A DNA stretch of 64,000 nt from Neurospora intermedia. Lineage: Eukaryota; Ascomycota; Sordariomycetes; Sordariales; Sordariaceae. How positions within the stretch are numbered: position 1 is the stretch's first letter; each line of letters opens with the position of its first letter. Of the stretch, positions 11,552 through 23,389 are shown piece by piece. Location: contig BTPP01000004.1 in NCBI GenBank assembly GCA_037102815.1, positions 3,658,001-3,722,000 of the forward strand. Reading direction: 5' to 3'. Made by a program: the position numbers and the translations under genes. Below the pieces are notes generated by a model that was given only the letters and a program-made list of their open reading frames with translations, did no database searches and was not told the origin of the DNA.

Positions 11552-14430
11552 ACAAGTCGAAGGCCGTAGATGCTGACGAACAAGGGCAGCTCGTATCAAC
11601 AAACCACCATGACACCGCCGTGAAGGCCCGAGCTGGGAAACGATCGTAACACCATGTTCGTGAGCTCAACCCCTGGTAATAACATGATCCGCTGACCCTA
11701 GCCACAGATGGAAGCGCGAGGACGAGCTCCTCACTTCCATTGTGACTGCGGGGAACAGGAAGACCAAGGCTCGGTGGGGAGATGCTGACATTGGTGACAA
11801 GTTCCATCGGCCATGGGTCGTGAAGAGGGCACTGGGACAAGAACCCTGCTGTTCACCAATTTCGTTCCTTCCCCGAGATCCATGGGAACTGGACCGCCGC
11901 ACAGTGCAAGAGACAGTGACGGCCCCAGTTTGGGGTGAACGGTAGGCTTGCGAGCACGAGGAGGGGTGGTCGAAAAGCAAGCTCTCCGTGCCAAAGCATC
12001 GTGGTGCCCAGCGTGCCGTAAAACGCGCTCAGGCGCGATACACCTTGCGGAATATCGCAGATATCTGATCAGCAGATCCTCCATCGTGGATTCTGAGTCG
12101 CAGATTGCGCGCCAATCGAGCAGTCCAGAAGAAGGATGGATTGGCAGTAAGATATCGAGACGAGATGACCAGTCATGGGGACGGCTGTTTTGTTCGAATT
12201 ACCGAGATATCCAAGACTTCAAGGCCGGGGACAAAGACAAGTCCATCCAGAAAAGGGCAAGTTCCATCTGAATATCGCAGCGTATGGCAGAATGTCGCTG
12301 TATGATTGCGCCTGGCGACGGACACGGCCAACGGTGGGGTGTGGTATGAAGCGGAATTCTGGCGGAAAGTGATCTCGATGCCGGATGCTTCTGGTAGTCT
12401 GTCTCCTGAACCTGGATGATGAGAATGGGTCGAGGAGGGGTGTCGGATCCTTGTCAATAATCCCATCCGGCGCGTAAACAAGGCTCGTCGATGGTCCGTC
12501 TAGTAAGCCCCACGAAGCCCATGGTGCAATGGGACATGGCCAAGGCCATATCCCACCATGATTGGCTGGCTGCAGTTGGACGTTCCGAATGCATGTATCG
12601 TGGGATTGGAACACTTGGGGTCTGGCGGTCGCCGATTCGGCCGCAGGGTCTTTTAGGGGTGTGTTCCACAACACCCGCCTTTACCCAAATGCCTTGTAAC
12701 AGCTTGGCCTTGGCAGATGCGTCGCGCCCGCTGACCTCGTCTCTGTGGCCCAAGCTCCGGCACTCAATCGATATGCCTTGGTTGGCCGCTCCTTGCAATT
12801 CTTGTGATGGTTGCCAGTCTCTTGCGTGCACTTGCACCAGTTTCGATATGGGTGGGTACGCGTCCAGATCCAGTGACTTGACAATCATGCGGTGCAACAG
12901 TCGAATGTGCAGAAGAGAGTAGGAAAGAGAGGGAAAAGGACAAGGAAAGAAGAGGCTGACCTACCTGTCAATGCTCCCATCAACACCACCCAGCCTGCCT
13001 GGGCTTCTCATCATGATCCACTGCAACATGGCCACTGTGCCGCTGAGCCACGGCATCCGGCCGTCCATCTCGATCAAGTTGGATATTGCTGACCAGCATC
13101 TGAATGCCAAAACGGGTGTCCTGAAGCGTTCCGACTCAACATCGGACGAACCGGCATGCTTTTCGAGGTCGATTCGAGTCGTATGGTGAGCCGCCACTTT
13201 CTCGTATGCGGTCGTGCTGCGCGATGAACGAGGTGGTAGGGAGTGGGAGGTGATCAAGATAGTGATAGCCACCCTCACAAACGATATCGTGAGGAAGATC
13301 CAATGAACGATGGTCCAGAACAGTGCCTGGATCGATTGGACCGACGACGAAGTGCGGGCCTGTAGCGGTACTTTGCTCTTCCTTCGGGGCAGAGGCTCAT
13401 TCTCGGCAGATCTGCGCCGTGTGATAACGCTGGACGCTATTGAAAAACATTCCCAGATGAACCAAGGCTCTGACAGCTTGTTGGCCAGAATATTCCCGAT
13501 TATCAGCTCCGATAATATCTGGCCAACCAGGGCCACAAGACAGTTGTTCTGGAGATCCTCAGTGGGCAAGAGTACGGCAAGAACAGCATGAACCAGCAGC
13601 TGACGATAGGCCGCCTCATTTTCGGCTTGCTCAGCTACGCTCTCCGGGCTTCCTGAGCACGGGACGGGAGACAGAGCGGGCAGGGGGCACAGAGCGTGAT
13701 AGATCTCGCGCGCATTCGTCTGAAGGGGAGACTGCGTGATGGGATTGTGAGCTGCTCGATAGGCTGATGGGACGGAAGAAGTTAGCAGCGAACCCGAAAT
13801 TCATTGGTGGAGCTACAACAGACCAGTGACATGCCTGTCGAGAAGATCGGGCAGCTCGTCTAGGAGCAAGCTCTCGAGGTCGACATTGCGAAGGCGCTGC
13901 TCAAGCGCTCTAGTGACATGGGCAATAAGCTGGACGATCTCGGCGACAAACGAGTCGTCGGGGGTGATCTTGTTGTACCAGTTCTGGACATATTCCCGGA
14001 GGATGATGGCAATTAGTGCGTACAGCTGCAGGTCGACATCGTTCCGACTGGTCAGAGGCGGCAGCACATCCTCAATCGATACCGGCGGGGTCTTGCCCTT
14101 GTCCTGGTGTTGAGGACACAAGATGCGCCTGATCAGATAAACGGTGGCCTTGTCAGAAAGGGGGCCTGTCCGCTGCGCGTTGGACTGGGGCGACGGCGAT
14201 CCCCGTTTGGTCCGTGACCTGGTGCCGGCCTTCAGGTTGTTTGTCGACGACGATGGTTCTGAGCTCGTCCTGGGCGACTTTGGTCGTGGGGTTGAGAGAC
14301 GGGGAGTGGGAGCGGGGCCCTGACTCTGTGCAGTGACAGGGACCGCAGGGGACGCAGAGGGCGCAGAGGGCGCAGAGGAAGTGGGAGCAGCAGCAGCAGC
14401 AGCAGTAGAGGTAGTCGAGGCAGTTGTCAT
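9811..14430 (-). CDS. PXA-domain (PX-associated, sorting-nexin-like) protein with a 1.9 kb intron
   Basis: Three exons on the minus strand: 14,430-13,824, 13,763-12,965 and 11,050-9,811 (881 residues). Intron 1 is 60 nt (GTCTGT...CATCAG). Intron 2 (12,964-11,051) is 1,914 nt, has donor GTAGGT and acceptor CATAG, and joins GVDGSIDR to LLSYAVHKYIL in phase. The PXA domain starts near residue 110 (IEDVLPPLTSRNDVDLQLYA, then DDSFVAEIVQLIAHVTRALE and DELPDLLDRHVTAYR). It continues through a hydrophobic segment in exon 2 and ends with LIYSILELILVRLMPELAEK near the C-terminus. A Ser/Ala/Gly-rich linker of about 250 residues interrupts the last part. The start is ATG at 14,430; an upstream in-frame TTG is ignored. 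PXA proteins act in endosomal and other membrane-associated trafficking, but the partner here is unknown. No PX or RGS domain is visible. Confidence 0.8.
11512..11550. repeat. Poly(G) homopolymer, 39 bp, inside the long PXA intron
   Basis: An uninterrupted run of 39 G on the plus strand, so poly(C) in the pre-mRNA of the PXA gene. It lies within the 1,914 nt intron. Such a tract could fold as a G-quadruplex on the non-transcribed side. Confidence 0.95.
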
Positions 14431-15521
14431 GACGGGCCAACTAGCGGTGTCCAAACATTGTGCCCCGCGCGCACCCGTTCATATCATAGCGCCGTCCACT
14501 CTTTATGACAATTCAGAGCCTGGCAGCTCTTTGAAGCGCGAGAGGCGGAAGACAAGAGAAAATCGTCGAGGTGTGATTGCCTGTTGCGCGGTGCAGTGGT
14601 TGGTGAACAGGTGGTGCTGGGTGCATGTTGATAGGTAGCGAGTGGTCCGGTCTTGTGTTGGTCCACGCCTGTCCCGCACCTGTGGTGGACGGCGACCCCA
14701 GCCAGCAGCGGCAGTAGCCCAGGTGATAAGGAAGCACCCCGGCCTTGCCGCTTATCAGCTACTACCTGTCCAAAACGGGTAGGCGGTGAGATTTGCCAAG
14801 ACCAAACATGGTCGTTGCCCGTAGCATGGAACCGATCACCCCTTGAAGTCGTCGAGCTTCCCCTGAATGAATGTCAACAAAGCACACACACCTTTGACTT
14901 ACGCAGCTAAGGCGGTACCACATCCTCGACCGCTTTCAAATTCCTCTAACTCTAGTCAGGTGGGTGCGAGTCATCTCCCAGGAAATGGGTAGTTTTCGTT
15001 TCTTACCAAGGATACATACTGCTACCAGGTCAGGAATCTCCACACCTGAAGTTTGTTATCGTTGCACTTTGCTTGACAGACGTTGATCGAGATTTACTGC
15101 GCGGTGCAAGTTGCTGCGTGAGACGGACGAAAAGTTCTCAAAAAAAGAGACCGTCTGTCGTCGATGAGGCTCAAGCTGTCATCACCCTTGCCACAGCAGA
15201 CTGCCGTGACACAAGGCACTTGCTGCATGCGGCCCGAGCCTGACCGTTGCAGATCAGTGCCTCCCTAGGCCCACAACTACGAGACTATCAGACTGTCCAC
15301 AAGATTTTGAACACACACCTTGGATCCGACATCCGTAACATCCAGCCCGTGCCGTTAGAAACGGAAATGATACCATAAAGTCTTGGAGCGTAAAAAGCCG
15401 ATATGGTCGTGACAATGCGTTTGTTCGATATTCCTATTATACAGTCTGGGCTCCTAACAGCCCGGTTGCCAACACCTACTACATCTTACAGGATGCAACG
15501 ACCAGCATGGGCATGGCTCAT
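14431..15521. other. Intergenic region between MSS51 3' end and PXA 5' end
   Basis: About 1.1 kb holding the presumed PXA promoter and leader and the MSS51 3' UTR. No convincing coding frame, RNA gene or repeat was seen. Confidence 0.5.
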
Positions 15522-17174
15522 TTATACAGCAATGACGTTGTCTTTGACGGTAGCCTCGTACCTGAATAACTCTGTTAGCACTCGAACCATATCTAGTTGT
15601 GCGGAGGAAAAAAATAAAGAGAGCACCAACCTCTTTCCGCGGAAGGCCCACACACCCCAGTTACCGGCACTGACGTCCTGAGGGTCAAGATCATTCAAAT
15701 CCCACCGGAGACTGCGGAAGATGTTCTCGCCAGGCTCCATGAGAATGTCGAATTCACCCTTGGCCTTCTTGTTGACCCACTCGACATCACGCTCCATGTC
15801 AGCCTGCGTGTAGCCCGTAGCAATGATAGGAGCTTTGGTCTCGAGAAGCATAGGCAGCGTTTCCTCCCATTCGTGGGAGCTTGCCGGGTGGCCCAAACCA
15901 GGGTGGAAGAGGACGAAGCAGTCGAAGTAAGGATCGTGAGGAGCGAAATAACCCGTTTTGTGGATAGTATGGTAATAGTCCACAATGGTACTGATCTTCA
16001 TGGTAGGCCATACGCGGTCCTCCACAACCGCACCGTAAGGGTTCTCGGGAGTACGAGGCGGGAGGGGAAATTCGTCGTCGCGGTTCATCATGCTCTCGGG
16101 TCCGATGAAAATCAGATGGAGTCTCGACAGGGGGAAGAGATGGGCCAACTGCACCCAGGCATCTCTAGGCAGCGACGACTCAGCGCGAGCACCAAGGATA
16201 AAGACACGCACGGGGGGCGCCTCAGGCCGGAGACCCTTGATAGACTCGTTGCCTCCAGTCTTGGGAGGATGCAGGGTATAGCGAAGTGCCGTCAAACTCT
16301 TCAAGCCCTCGACGGTGAGGCGATTCCGGATATGGTACGGGCTCAACTCGTGAAGAACGCTGCCGATCGTGAGAGGATAGGTCAACAACCTAGTCGCCTG
16401 TCTCATGCACCGGTCATCGTTGACAGCTTCGAACTGACGGGTATACATAAACGTGTCCCAGTTGGTCATGTTGACCATGGCGTCATCCATTTGCGGACCG
16501 GCGTAGTTGAACTCGTAGAAGTGGCGGCCTGAATGGAGGTCATGGTCATCTTCATTGATCTGTCGCAGAGTGTCGCATATCTCGAGATGTTTCTCATAGT
16601 CGTCCATCCAGTGCTGCTCGCTGCAATATACCGGGATGCCACAGTCAGGGCACTCGAAATCGACGTGCTTCGGCGGCTGGGAGCCAGACTCGGTATCGAC
16701 TTGGCGGTTGGTCTCGGAGAACTGCCCTGGGCGGTGGCTGTGGTGAGGGCAGCTGGCGTGCTGTCTTATGAAGGCCGCACGCTGGCGGATCTTGGGGATG
16801 GGCGAGTTGGTGAAGGAGTGGAAGAGGTTGTCCTGCTCGAGAATCGGCTTCGAGGGGATACCACTACCGGCCAGATCCTCGTTGGTGGCAAACGATGTCG
16901 AGCTGCTGGCCTTGGTTCTGGACTGGGCAGCAACGGAAGGAAGCTTGCTTGTGATCGAAGCCTGGGTCGGACGCGAAATGGTTCTGGTGATGCCGCCGAC
17001 TTGCGTCGAAGACTTGGAAGAGCTCTGTGCCCCGCGGATGGAGCTGACGGAGCGTTGCTGGGCTGACTGCAAAAAAGCAGCACTTTGCCTGCTCTGTCTA
17101 GCTGTGAACGTCGAGCATTGCGAGCAAAGCTTGGACAAGGCCGGACGCACGGCGCGGTCTGCTGGGAGGGCCAT
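15522..17174 (-). CDS. MSS51-type mitochondrial translational activator (MYND zinc finger)
   Basis: In yeast MSS51 activates COX1 mRNA translation in mitochondria and couples it to cytochrome oxidase assembly. The start is ATG at 17,174. The Ser/Thr/Arg-rich N-terminus with almost no acidic residues for about 95 positions fits a mitochondrial presequence. The zinc-binding block has Cys142, Cys175, Cys178, Cys184, His188, His196 and Cys200, within FECPDCGIPVYCSEQHW and HLEICDTLRQINEDDHDLHSGR. The long C-terminal domain with YTRQFEAVNDDRCMRQATRLL and VFILGARAESSLPRDAWVQL is the family core. A 69 nt intron (15,630-15,562; GTTGGT donor, CTAAC branch, TTCAG acceptor) is divisible by three and open. 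Splicing gives 527 residues ending in RYEATVKDNVIAV; retention would give 550. Shares a divergent promoter with RSE1. Orthology is strong by motif; the C-terminus depends on splicing. Confidence 0.88.
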   Translation of the reverse strand: MALPADRAVRPALSKLCSQCSTFTARQSRQSAAFLQSAQQRSVSSIRGAQSSSKSSTQVGGITRTISRPTQASITSKLPSVAAQSRTKASSSTSFATNEDLAGSGIPSKPILEQDNLFHSFTNSPIPKIRQRAAFIRQHASCPHHSHRPGQFSETNRQVDTESGSQPPKHVDFECPDCGIPVYCSEQHWMDDYEKHLEICDTLRQINEDDHDLHSGRHFYEFNYAGPQMDDAMVNMTNWDTFMYTRQFEAVNDDRCMRQATRLLTYPLTIGSVLHELSPYHIRNRLTVEGLKSLTALRYTLHPPKTGGNESIKGLRPEAPPVRVFILGARAESSLPRDAWVQLAHLFPLSRLHLIFIGPESMMNRDDEFPLPPRTPENPYGAVVEDRVWPTMKISTIVDYYHTIHKTGYFAPHDPYFDCFVLFHPGLGHPASSHEWEETLPMLLETKAPIIATGYTQADMERDVEWVNKKAKGEFDILMEPGENIFRSLRWDLNDLDPQDVSAGNWGVWAFRGKRLVLSLFFSSAQLDMVRVLTELFRYEATVKDNVIAV

Positions 17175-17789
17175 GGGGAGTTCAAGAGGTCGGATGGTGT
17201 TCGATCGAGAATCTGGATCGCCGGGCCTCGATGCGACTTTCCAATTGACTTTTTGGCAGCAGCTCCCAGCAATCCGGGGTCCTCTCCCACCGACCCGACT
17301 CGCTACCTACCCAAGTGCCTAGGCGGGTCCACTCTCGTCCATCGAATGACCCACTTTGTGCTTGCTTCACCAGCCACAATTGTGCCTAGGTAAGCTCTGA
17401 CGTTATGCGGGTCAGAGACCTACCTAGCTACGAGCGAGCCACAGTCGCGGGGGGCGGCGTCTACGACCTACCGTGGACCGACGTACCGCTGCAACCACCT
17501 GAGTGACTGGACTGCACCAATTGGCCAGAAATACCATCGACGGCAACCGACTCCATCTACCTTGCCAGAGTGCCAGAACACTGGACCGTGTTTCATTTTT
17601 TTTTTGCCGTGTTACAATCATCAACTCGATATCCAACTCTAGATTTTCGACGATCTGGCTGATTTTCGCGCATTGGTCTTCTCAGCATAACGACGGCAGC
17701 ATTGACAGAGCACAACCGAATCCCACCCACTTGCAAAAACAACCTCGAGAAAGCAGAGCCGCGCCGGCTATCTGCGCCCAGTTGCAGCC
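17175..17789. promoter_or_regulatory. Divergent promoter region of MSS51 and RSE1
   Basis: The two start codons are 615 bp apart and point away from each other, so promoters and leaders of both genes must lie here. A T9 run occurs at about 17,598-17,606. No specific transcription-factor site can be assigned with confidence. Confidence 0.6.
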
Positions 17790-20700
17790 ATGGCGACTAC
17801 GTCGAACATGTTCCTGTATTCCTTGACCATCCAGCCACCCACCGCTGTCACGCAGGCTCTGCTTGGTCAGTTCTCGGGAACCAAGGAACAGCAGATTCTT
17901 ACGGCGTCTGGATCGCGTCTAACCCTCCTTCAGCCTGATCCCCGTCAGGGCAAGGTCAACACCCTGTTGTCTCATGACATCTTCGGCATCGTACGCGCCA
18001 TCGCGTCGTTCCGTCTGGCCGGCAGCCACAAGGGTGAGTAACCTCCCCGTCACCTCCTGTGTTGGGCAATATAGTGATTCTGGATCCGTTCCCCAGGTGC
18101 TTCTGGGTAGAGGGGCCACACATATGGTCACGTACCATGCACCCAGGCCTACGAGTCTTCTGGGGACTTGAGACTCATTCAACTCGGTAGCGGGATTGTG
18201 CTAAAACCCTGTGCCACCCAGACTACATTATCCTCGCCACTGATTCGGGCCGTGTTACGATTATCGAGTATCTCCCCAAGACGAACAAGTTTCAGCGCAT
18301 CCACCTCGAGACTTTCGGCAAATCGGGCGTCCGCCGAGTCATCCCCGGCCAGTACTTAGCTGCAGACCCAAAGGGAAGAGCATGCCTGATTTCGGCACTC
18401 GAAAAGAACAAGCTGGTCTATGTTCTCAACCGAAACTCACAGGCCGAGCTTACCATCTCGTCACCACTGGAAGCCCACAAGCCAGGCGTGTTGGTGCTGT
18501 CTCTTGTTGCCCTTGATGTTGGTTACGCAAACCCCGTTTTCGCTGCGTTGGAACTGGACTACACGGACGCGGACCAAGATCCTACGGGCCAAGCACGAGA
18601 AGAGGTCGAGACACAGTTGGTATATTACGAACTTGATTTGGGCCTGAACCACGTTGTACGCAAGTGGTCAGATACTGTCGATCGCACTTCTTCACTTCTC
18701 TTCCAAGTACCCGGCGGCAACGACGGTCCCAGCGGTGTCTTGGTGTGCGGCGAGGAAAATGTCACCTATCGGCACTCGAATCAAGAGGCTTTCCGCGTCC
18801 CCATCCCCAGACGCAGCGGTGCCACCGAAGATCCTCAGAGGAAGCGGGTTATTGTCTCTGGCGTTATGCACAAGCTCAAGGGAAGCGCGGGCGCCTTTTT
18901 CTTCCTTCTTCAGACGGACGATGGGGATCTTTTCAAAGTCACCATTGATATGATCGAAGATAGTGACGGCAACCCCACCGGAGAGGTCAAGCGCCTCAAG
19001 ATCAAGTACTTCGACACGATACCAGTAGCCACCAGTCTTTGCATCCTGAAGAGCGGCTTCCTGTTTGCCGCTAGCGAGTTTGGAAACCATCACTTTTACC
19101 AATTTGAAAAGCTCGGGGACGATGACGAGGAACTCGAGTTCAGCAGCGACGACTTCCCGACAGACCCTACCGCCTCATATAACCCGGTGTACTTCCACCC
19201 CAGGCCACTTGAAAATCTGGTCCTGGTTGAGAGCATTGATTCGATGAACCCTCAGGTCGATTGCAAGGTTGCGAATCTGACGGGAGAGGACGCGCCTCAG
19301 ATCTACTCTGTCTGTGGAAATGGGGCGCGGAGTACTTTCCGCATGTTGAAGCACGGACTCGAGGTGTCTGAAATTGTCGCTTCAGAGCTTCCAGGTACAC
19401 CTTCTGCTGTATGGACGACTAAGTTGACCAAGTACGACCAGTACGATGCTTATATTGTGCTGTCCTTCACAAACGGAACATTGGTGCTCAGCATTGGCGA
19501 GACGGTAGAAGAGGTCAGCGACAGTGGTTTCTTGACTACGGCGCCTACCCTAGCAGTGCAGCAAATGGGTGAGGATGGCTTGATACAAGTTCATCCCAAG
19601 GGCATTCGCCACATCGTCCAAGGTCGTGTCAATGAATGGCCTGCACCTCAGCATCGCTCGATTGTTGCTGCCACGGCAAATGAGAATCAGGTTGTCATCG
19701 CCCTGAGCTCTGGCGAAATCGTCTACTTCGAAATGGATTCGGATGGTTCGCTCGCCGAGTATGACGAAAAGAAGGAGATGTCGGGTACCGTCACATCGCT
19801 GAGCGTCGGTCAAGTACCGGAGGGCCTGAAGCGAAGCTCTTTCCTAGCTGTAGGATGCGATGATTGCACAGTCCGCATTCTTAGCTTGGACCCTGATTCA
19901 ACACTCGAGATGAAGTCCATCCAAGCTTTGACAGCCGCACCCTCGGCTTTATCAATCATGTCGATGGAGGACTCGTTCGGTGGATCCACGCTCTATCTGC
20001 ACATTGGATTGCATTCGGGTGTTTACCTTCGGACTGTGCTGGATGAAGTGACAGGCGAACTGACAGACACTCGTCAAAAATTCTTAGGGCCCAAGCCTAC
20101 CAAACTCTTCCAAGTATCCGTTCAGGATCAGCCATGTGTCCTTGCGCTGAGCTCGAGGCCATGGTTAGGCTACACCGACCCACTTACCAAGGGCTTCATG
20201 ATGACGCCCCTAAGTTATACCGAGCTTGAGTATGGTTGGAACTTCAGTAGCGAACAGTGCTTGGAAGGCATGGTTGGAATTCATGCCAACTACCTAAGGT
20301 TAGTTTGTTCCAAAATGTTTGGCGTCCAGTTATGTGATGAGGAAAGTGAACTCATGCCCTCGGGTAATGAAGTGATTGAAGCAATCATATGTGATTGTAC
20401 CAATTGTTTCTTTCAAATACAACCCGATACACCCATGCATTTTGTACATCCTTATCTTCACAGACACTGACATTGAGTGCAGAATCTTTTCAATCGAAAA
20501 ACTGGGCGACAACATGATTCAGAAATCCATTCCTTTGACTTACACACCTAAGCACTTGGTCAAGCATCCCGAACAGCCATACTTTTACACCATCGAATCC
20601 GACAATAACACCCTCCCCCCGGAGCTGCGGGCAAAGCTTCTGGAGCAACAAAGCAATGGCGACGCAACGGTACTGCCGCCAGAGGACTTTGGATATCCCA

Positions 20701-21861
20701 GAGCTAAAGGCAGATGGGCATCGTGCATCAGCATTATCGATCCTATCAGCGAGGAACCGAGAGTCCTCCAAAGGATTGATCTTGACAACAATGAGGCGGC
20801 AGTCAGCGCGGCTATTGTACCTTTTGCCAGTCAAGAGGGTGAAAGTTTCCTGGTTGTGGGCACGGGCAAAGATATGGTCCTCGACCCACGTCAATTTACC
20901 GAGGGCTACATCCATGTTTACAGATTCCATGAAGACGGCCGGGACCTGGAGTTCATTCATAAGACCCGAGTAGAAGAGCCGCCTTTGGCACTCATTCCGT
21001 TCCAGGGACGTCTGCTTGCTGGCGTCGGCAAGACACTCCGTATCTACGACCTCGGTCTGAAGCAACTGCTCCGAAAAGCTCAAGCAGATGTGACGCCCAC
21101 TCTCATTGTCTCCCTACAAAGCCAGGGTAACCGCATCATTGTCGGCGATCTCCAGCAAGGCATCACGTATGTTGTCTACAAGGCCGAGGGCAATAGACTC
21201 ATTCCCTTTGCTGACGACACCTTGAACCGCTGGACAACCTGCACCACCATGGTCGACTACGAATCCGTTGCCGGCGGCGACAAGTTCGGCAACATATACA
21301 TCGTCCGTTGCCCAGAGCGCGTCAGCCAGGAAACTGACGAGCCTGGATCAGAGATCCACCTGATGCACGCCCGCAACTACCTTCATGGCACACCCAACCG
21401 CTTGAGCCTCCAGGTCCACTTCTACACTCAGGACTTGCCGACCAGCATATGCAAGACTAGCCTAGTTGTCGGTGGTCAGGACGTGCTGCTCTGGAGCGGC
21501 TTGCAGGGTACTGTCGGTGTCTTCATTCCCTTTGTCAGCCGCGAGGATGTCGACTTCTTCCAGAATCTGGAGAACCATATGCGCGCTGAAGACCCGCCGC
21601 TTGCCGGCCGTGATCATTTGATCTACAGGGGTTACTATACTCCCGTCAAGGGTGTGATCGATGGTGACTTGTGCGAGAGGTTTAGCTTGCTGCCGAATGA
21701 TAAGAAGCAGATGATTGCGGGAGAACTTGATCGCTCGGTGAGGGAAATCGAGCGCAAGATTTCGGTACGTGTTCCCTAAACGCCCCCTCGATTTCGAGAA
21801 GCAATTTACTTACTAACCTGCTTGCTTTGTTTAGGATATCCGCACCCGGTCTGCCTTCTAA
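17790..21861 (+). CDS. rse1: Pre-mRNA-splicing factor RSE1 (SF3b130/SAP130 homologue)
   Basis: A subunit of the SF3b complex of U2 snRNP, acting at branch-point recognition in the nucleus. Four exons: 17,790-18,033, 18,222-20,298, 20,483-21,764 and 21,835-21,861 (1,209 residues, the expected size of the family). Introns are 188, 184 and 70 nt, with donors GTGAGT, GTTAGT and GTACGT and acceptors CCCAG, TGCAG and TTTAG; phases agree throughout. The protein opens with [20 protein letters not shown] and has the triple beta-propeller repeats of the MMS1/CPSF160/DDB1 superfamily. The C-terminal CPSF_A-type domain occupies roughly residues 830-1,170 (for example [44 protein letters not shown]). The final exon encodes only DIRTRSAF plus the stop. 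Start choice is secure because the first exon begins exactly as other fungal RSE1 proteins do. Neighbours are unrelated. Confidence 0.96.
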
Positions 21862-22252
21862 ACATGATCACATCGTTTCGGGTGAGAAGTAATGGCTGCG
21901 AGCTTATGGTTTAATGTATATGAAACTCCTTGCAAAGAAGCGCGTCGTTTTCACAGAAATCTGGGATGGATCAAAGCCTTGTTGTAATGTTGTCTTGGAT
22001 TACTGCTGTTGATTCAGCTAGGCGCTCCGGTGGTGGTAAGTGGTTTAGGCGTCAATTGTATGTACGCCGTTGTGCTTAGATCTAACGATGGAAAGAAGAG
22101 ACAGAATGGTACGTGGCTAAAAAAAAAAAGGAAAAGAAGAGCCATATTGCTTGGCAATATACAAAAATTTTGAGTACACAAAGCATGGCATCGTGACTGC
22201 TTACGATCCAGTACTCCTGGCTTTCAAGCCCCGATCCTCAGCTTGACTACAC
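21862..22252. other. Short convergent intergenic region
   Basis: 391 bp between the stop codons of RSE1 and the LysM gene, holding both 3' UTRs. An A10 run occurs near 22,121. Nothing else was seen. Confidence 0.6.
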
Positions 22253-23389
22253 CTATTTGCCAAACTTCGACGCAGTACCAGAAGCAGTGGGAACCAACCT
22301 CTTCACCCCACTAATCCACGTCCTTCCCATAACCCTCCCTTTCCCCTTCGTAGGCGGTGGTTGGTTTAGGGCCTCCCACATCTCATCGTCCTCCAACGCC
22401 TTTACTGCGCTTTCCACATTCCAATCATTTCCCTCCATATACAAAACCGCAACATCATAGTCCGCCACTTTGGTTTTCATCATCCACTTCCTTATCTTCT
22501 TCTTCCGTTCAACCTCCTCGTCGCTTTCTACAGGGTAAGGAGAAAGCGATACGCCGGAGGGGTTGTATTCTCCCGGGATGCGGATGGTGCGTCTACCGCG
22601 GGCGAAGAGGAGTGCGGAGGAACTGGAGTGGAAAGGGGAGGGAGAGGTGGAGAGAGAGAATAGCGGGAGACGGTTATGCGCGAGCAGGACGGGAAGGGGG
22701 ATCGAGTAGCGGAGGGAGAGGGAGGGGAGGGTGTCGTGGGGTGTGAGGTGGTGAATTGTGTCTGGGATGGTGGTGGTGTTTGGGTTGTCTTGTGGAGGTT
22801 TGGGGGGCTTCTGTTGGGTTGGTGCTGTGGCTGTGAGAGAGATGGTTGAAGAATAAGGGGGCGGTGAAGAGGATGGGGGAGGAAGATGATTGTTGTTGTG
22901 GGAGATAGGGCCGGGGTATGGTGGTGGTGTATCGTTGTCGTCGTGGGCGGCGGCTTGTGTATTTTCAGCTCGGTAATGGTGAGAAGGAGGGCGATATTTG
23001 GGACCGTGGGGGTTTATTATGGGAGTAGGGTATGAAGAGGAAGATGATGATGAGGGGGTTTGGCAGTAAGGACAGTAACTGCTGAAACGGGGGTTGTTCT
23101 GTTTGAGTGTTAGTAGACTGTCTATCGTACCTATGAACAAAACATGGAAATAAAAGGTTGGCCATCAAGGTGCCTTTTTTTTGCGTCGCTTCGCAGAGTA
23201 TGGCGGCGTGATGTAGCGGTCAAATTTCAGCCTGACTGACGGCTTGGTGATACTTACATATATACAGTTACCGCAAATTACTCGGCCGCAACAGCTCAAT
23301 CGGCGATCGTCCGGAAGAGGCTTCTCGGTCTCCTGGACGAAGCGCGGCACCAAGTGTAATAGCTGTGCGCAGGTACAACAGCAGGCCAT
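22253..23389 (-). CDS. RING-like zinc-finger, LysM and UBA-like domain protein
   Basis: Two exons, 23,389-23,258 and 23,098-22,253, give 325 residues. The 159 nt intron has donor GTAAGT and acceptor AACAG and splits a zinc-binding module exactly between its two halves. Cys33/34, Cys39 and Cys42 (SCCGRVICGNC) lie in exon 1, and Cys53 and Cys56 (CPYC) in exon 2. A Ser/Pro/His-rich linker (about 60-155) precedes a LysM-like segment at about 159-210 (HHLTPHDTLPSLSLRYSIPL, then a second strand-helix with ALLFARGRRTIRIP). The C-terminus holds KVADYDVAVLYMEGNDWNVE followed by SAVKALEDDEMWEAL, which resembles a UBA or CUE helix bundle. No signal peptide is visible, so this is probably an intracellular LysM protein, not a chitin-binding effector. 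Exact function unknown; a role linked to ubiquitin is inference. Confidence 0.75.

Noticed and set aside
12454-12897. Minus-strand frame LHRMIVKSLDLDAYPP as the next PXA exon
   Set aside because: It is placed temptingly right after exon 2, but no AG acceptor exists before it (the sequence there is TTCG). The exon at 11,050 joins in phase with a good acceptor and continues the PXA domain.
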